Shown here in pieces: positions 5,616 through 6,931 of a stretch of 6,931 bases of DNA. Each line of letters opens with the position of its first letter. Positions within the stretch are counted from its first letter, which is position 1. A program made the position numbers and the translations under genes. Under the pieces are notes generated by a model. The model saw only the letters and a list, made by a program, of their open reading frames with translations, had not been told where the DNA came from and did not search any database. The stretch covers positions 1-6,931 of the forward strand of contig DAOVVW010000044.1 in the NCBI GenBank assembly GCA_030636965.1. The letters are read 5' to 3'. The stretch comes from Pseudomonadota bacterium. Its GTDB lineage: Bacteria > BMS3Abin14.

Positions 5616-5700
5616 AGTTGATAGTTGTTAGTTGTTAGTGAGTTCACAAAAATGTTGTTATGTTTTGCAACTATCAACTAACCACTAACAACCAACAACT
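5616..5700. repeat. Inverted heptad array 3 (AGTTGTT / ACTAACA)
   Basis: The left arm 5616-5639 reads AGTTGAT, AGTTGTT, AGTTGTT, AGT (three heptads plus three bases). The right arm 5670-5700 reads ACTATCA, ACTAACC, ACTAACA, ACCAACA, ACT (four heptads plus three bases). The two arms face each other around a 30-base loop that is not repetitive. The units and their order closely match array 2. It starts 11 bases after the ispF stop and ends 15 bases before the cysS start, filling most of that spacer. Confidence 0.92.
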
Positions 5701-5715
5701 GGATCTGGAGTATAA

Positions 5716-6931
5716 ATGACATTACGAGTCTACAACACACTTAGCGGTAAAAAAGAGGAATTCATACCAATAGACCCCCCAAAAGTGGGTCTGTACGCCT
5801 GCGGCGTTACGGTCTACGACTACTGCCACATAGGGCATGCAAGATCGGCGGTGGCCTTCGATGTCATCAGGAGATATCTGGAGTTCTCTGGCTACGAGGT
5901 AACATACGTGAGGAACTACACAGATATTGACGACAAAATAATCGCTAAAAGTCTGGAGGAGAACAGGGACTGGGGGGAGATCGCCGAAACATATATTCGC
6001 GTGCACGATGAGGATATGGATGCTTTGGGGATATTAAGAGCCCATGAAGAACCCCGCGCAACGGACTACATCCCCCAGATCATCGAAACAGTTAACACTC
6101 TCGTTGATAAGGAGTTTGCCTACGATATCGATGGGGACGTGTATTATGAGGTAGGCAAATTCGAGCCTTACGGCAAGCTCTCGGGACGCAAACCGGACGA
6201 ACTGAAGGCTGGAGCGCGCATCGAAGTGGACGAGAGGAAAAGAGACCCCCTGGATTTTGCCCTGTGGAAAAGATCGAAACCCGGAGAGCCCATGTGGGAG
6301 AGCCCCTGGGGCGATGGTCGTCCTGGATGGCATATAGAGTGTTCGGCCATGTCCATGGCTCTGCTGGGCCAGTCCTTTGATATCCACGGCGGGGGCAAGG
6401 ATCTGATATTTCCCCATCATGAGAACGAGATCGCACAGTCGGAGGCGGCCAACGACAAGCCCTTTGCAAAATACTGGATACACAACGGCTTTGTTAATAT
6501 CGACAACGAGAAGATGTCCAAGTCCCTGGGCAACTTCTTCACTATCAGAGAAGTATTGGAAAAATATCCGGCAGAAGTGATCCGTCTTTTCCTTCTGTCC
6601 ACACATTACCGAAGCCCTCTGGACTTTTCCGATTTTCACATGGATGAGGCGCGGGTCAGGTATGAGCGATTCATGAACCTCTTTGTCCGTGTAGCCAGGG
6701 CCGGGACATTGGACCGGGATGTTGATAATGATGAAGGCGAATCGCTCAGATACTTGACAGAAAATGCCAGGCCCGCATTTGTCGAGGCCATGGATGACGA
6801 CTTCAATACGGCGGCGGCGCTGGGACACCTGTTCTCGGCTCTGCCGGTTCTCAACGCAGTCCTGGATCGGGCCGACGCTTCCGACGGGACAGTCAGCGAA
6901 GGCTGGCGCGAAGGGGTAGACGGTTTCTTTA
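5716..6931 (+). CDS. cysS: Cysteinyl-tRNA synthetase (3' truncated by window)
   Basis: Class I aminoacyl-tRNA synthetase that charges tRNA-Cys with cysteine using ATP. The frame is open from ATG5716 to the window edge (405 codons; E. coli CysS has 461 residues), so the C-terminal tRNA-binding end is missing only because the window stops. Seen: zinc ligands C29, C209, H234 and E238; the HIGH motif H38-H41; 'NYTDIDDKI' (67-75); '[12 protein letters not shown]' (201-212); '[17 protein letters not shown]' (222-238); and the KMSKS motif 266-270. The zinc ligands in the active site discriminate cysteine from serine in this family. The start has GGAG at 5707-5710, 5 bases upstream. Placement after ispD-ispF is a recurrent bacterial gene order. 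All key residues are intact. Confidence 0.97.
   Translation, partial: MTLRVYNTLSGKKEEFIPIDPPKVGLYACGVTVYDYCHIGHARSAVAFDVIRRYLEFSGYEVTYVRNYTDIDDKIIAKSLEENRDWGEIAETYIRVHDEDMDALGILRAHEEPRATDYIPQIIETVNTLVDKEFAYDIDGDVYYEVGKFEPYGKLSGRKPDELKAGARIEVDERKRDPLDFALWKRSKPGEPMWESPWGDGRPGWHIECSAMSMALLGQSFDIHGGGKDLIFPHHENEIAQSEAANDKPFAKYWIHNGFVNIDNEKMSKSLGNFFTIREVLEKYPAEVIRLFLLSTHYRSPLDFSDFHMDEARVRYERFMNLFVRVARAGTLDRDVDNDEGESLRYLTENARPAFVEAMDDDFNTAAALGHLFSALPVLNAVLDRADASDGTVSEGWREGVDGFF

Noticed and set aside
5008..5700. CRISPR array
   Set aside because: The units are contiguous 7-bp tandem repeats with no unique spacers, and the two arms are inverted.
6034..6828. 264-codon open frame on the - strand
   Set aside because: It lies entirely antisense to cysS, whose conserved motifs are continuous on the + strand, and its translation shows no recognisable domain.

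Overview
The window is a gene-dense bacterial segment of moderate GC content. All recognisable genes lie on the + strand. The set is an M28-type metallopeptidase, a membrane GAF sensor, a YhaM-like OB/HD nuclease, ispD, ispF and cysS. Together with intergenic hairpins containing a 'cgtaaaaag' core, this suggests a Desulfobacterota (deltaproteobacterial) or related anaerobic lineage. The assignment is an inference from gene order and style, with no marker gene to confirm it.

Layout. Positions 1-150 are the 3' end of a TPR-like gene. Positions 151-303 carry no gene but hold three dyad/hairpin structures. Positions 304-1464 encode a soluble M28 zinc peptidase with a PA-like insert. One base after its stop, 1466-3076 encodes a six-helix membrane protein with two GAF-like domains and no recognisable output domain. 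Positions 3077-3298 are non-coding and hold an inverted array of 7-bp repeats, a second set of direct 7-bp repeats and a possible promoter. Positions 3299-4309 encode the YhaM-like nuclease. Two bases later ispD begins (4312-5013), followed by ispF (5110-5604) and cysS (5716 to the window edge, truncated).

How the genes fit together. IspD and IspF catalyse steps 3 and 5 of the MEP (non-mevalonate) isoprenoid pathway, and cysS supplies Cys-tRNA. The nuclease and ispD are probably translationally coupled. The peptidase and the sensor are probably one transcription unit. These are housekeeping genes in a fairly ordinary arrangement.

The unusual part is the spacer DNA. Three of the four sizeable intergenic gaps (before the nuclease, ispD-ispF and ispF-cysS) hold arrays of 7-bp units arranged as two opposed arms around a non-repetitive loop. 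The unit sequence differs between the first array (AGNAGTC / ATTCTGK) and the other two (AGTTGTT / ACTAACA), but the 7-bp period and the inverted two-arm layout are kept. In the last two arrays the right arm is exactly 31 bp, starts with the same variant heptad, and ends 15-16 bases before the next start codon. This shared architecture is the best candidate for something under-described in the window.
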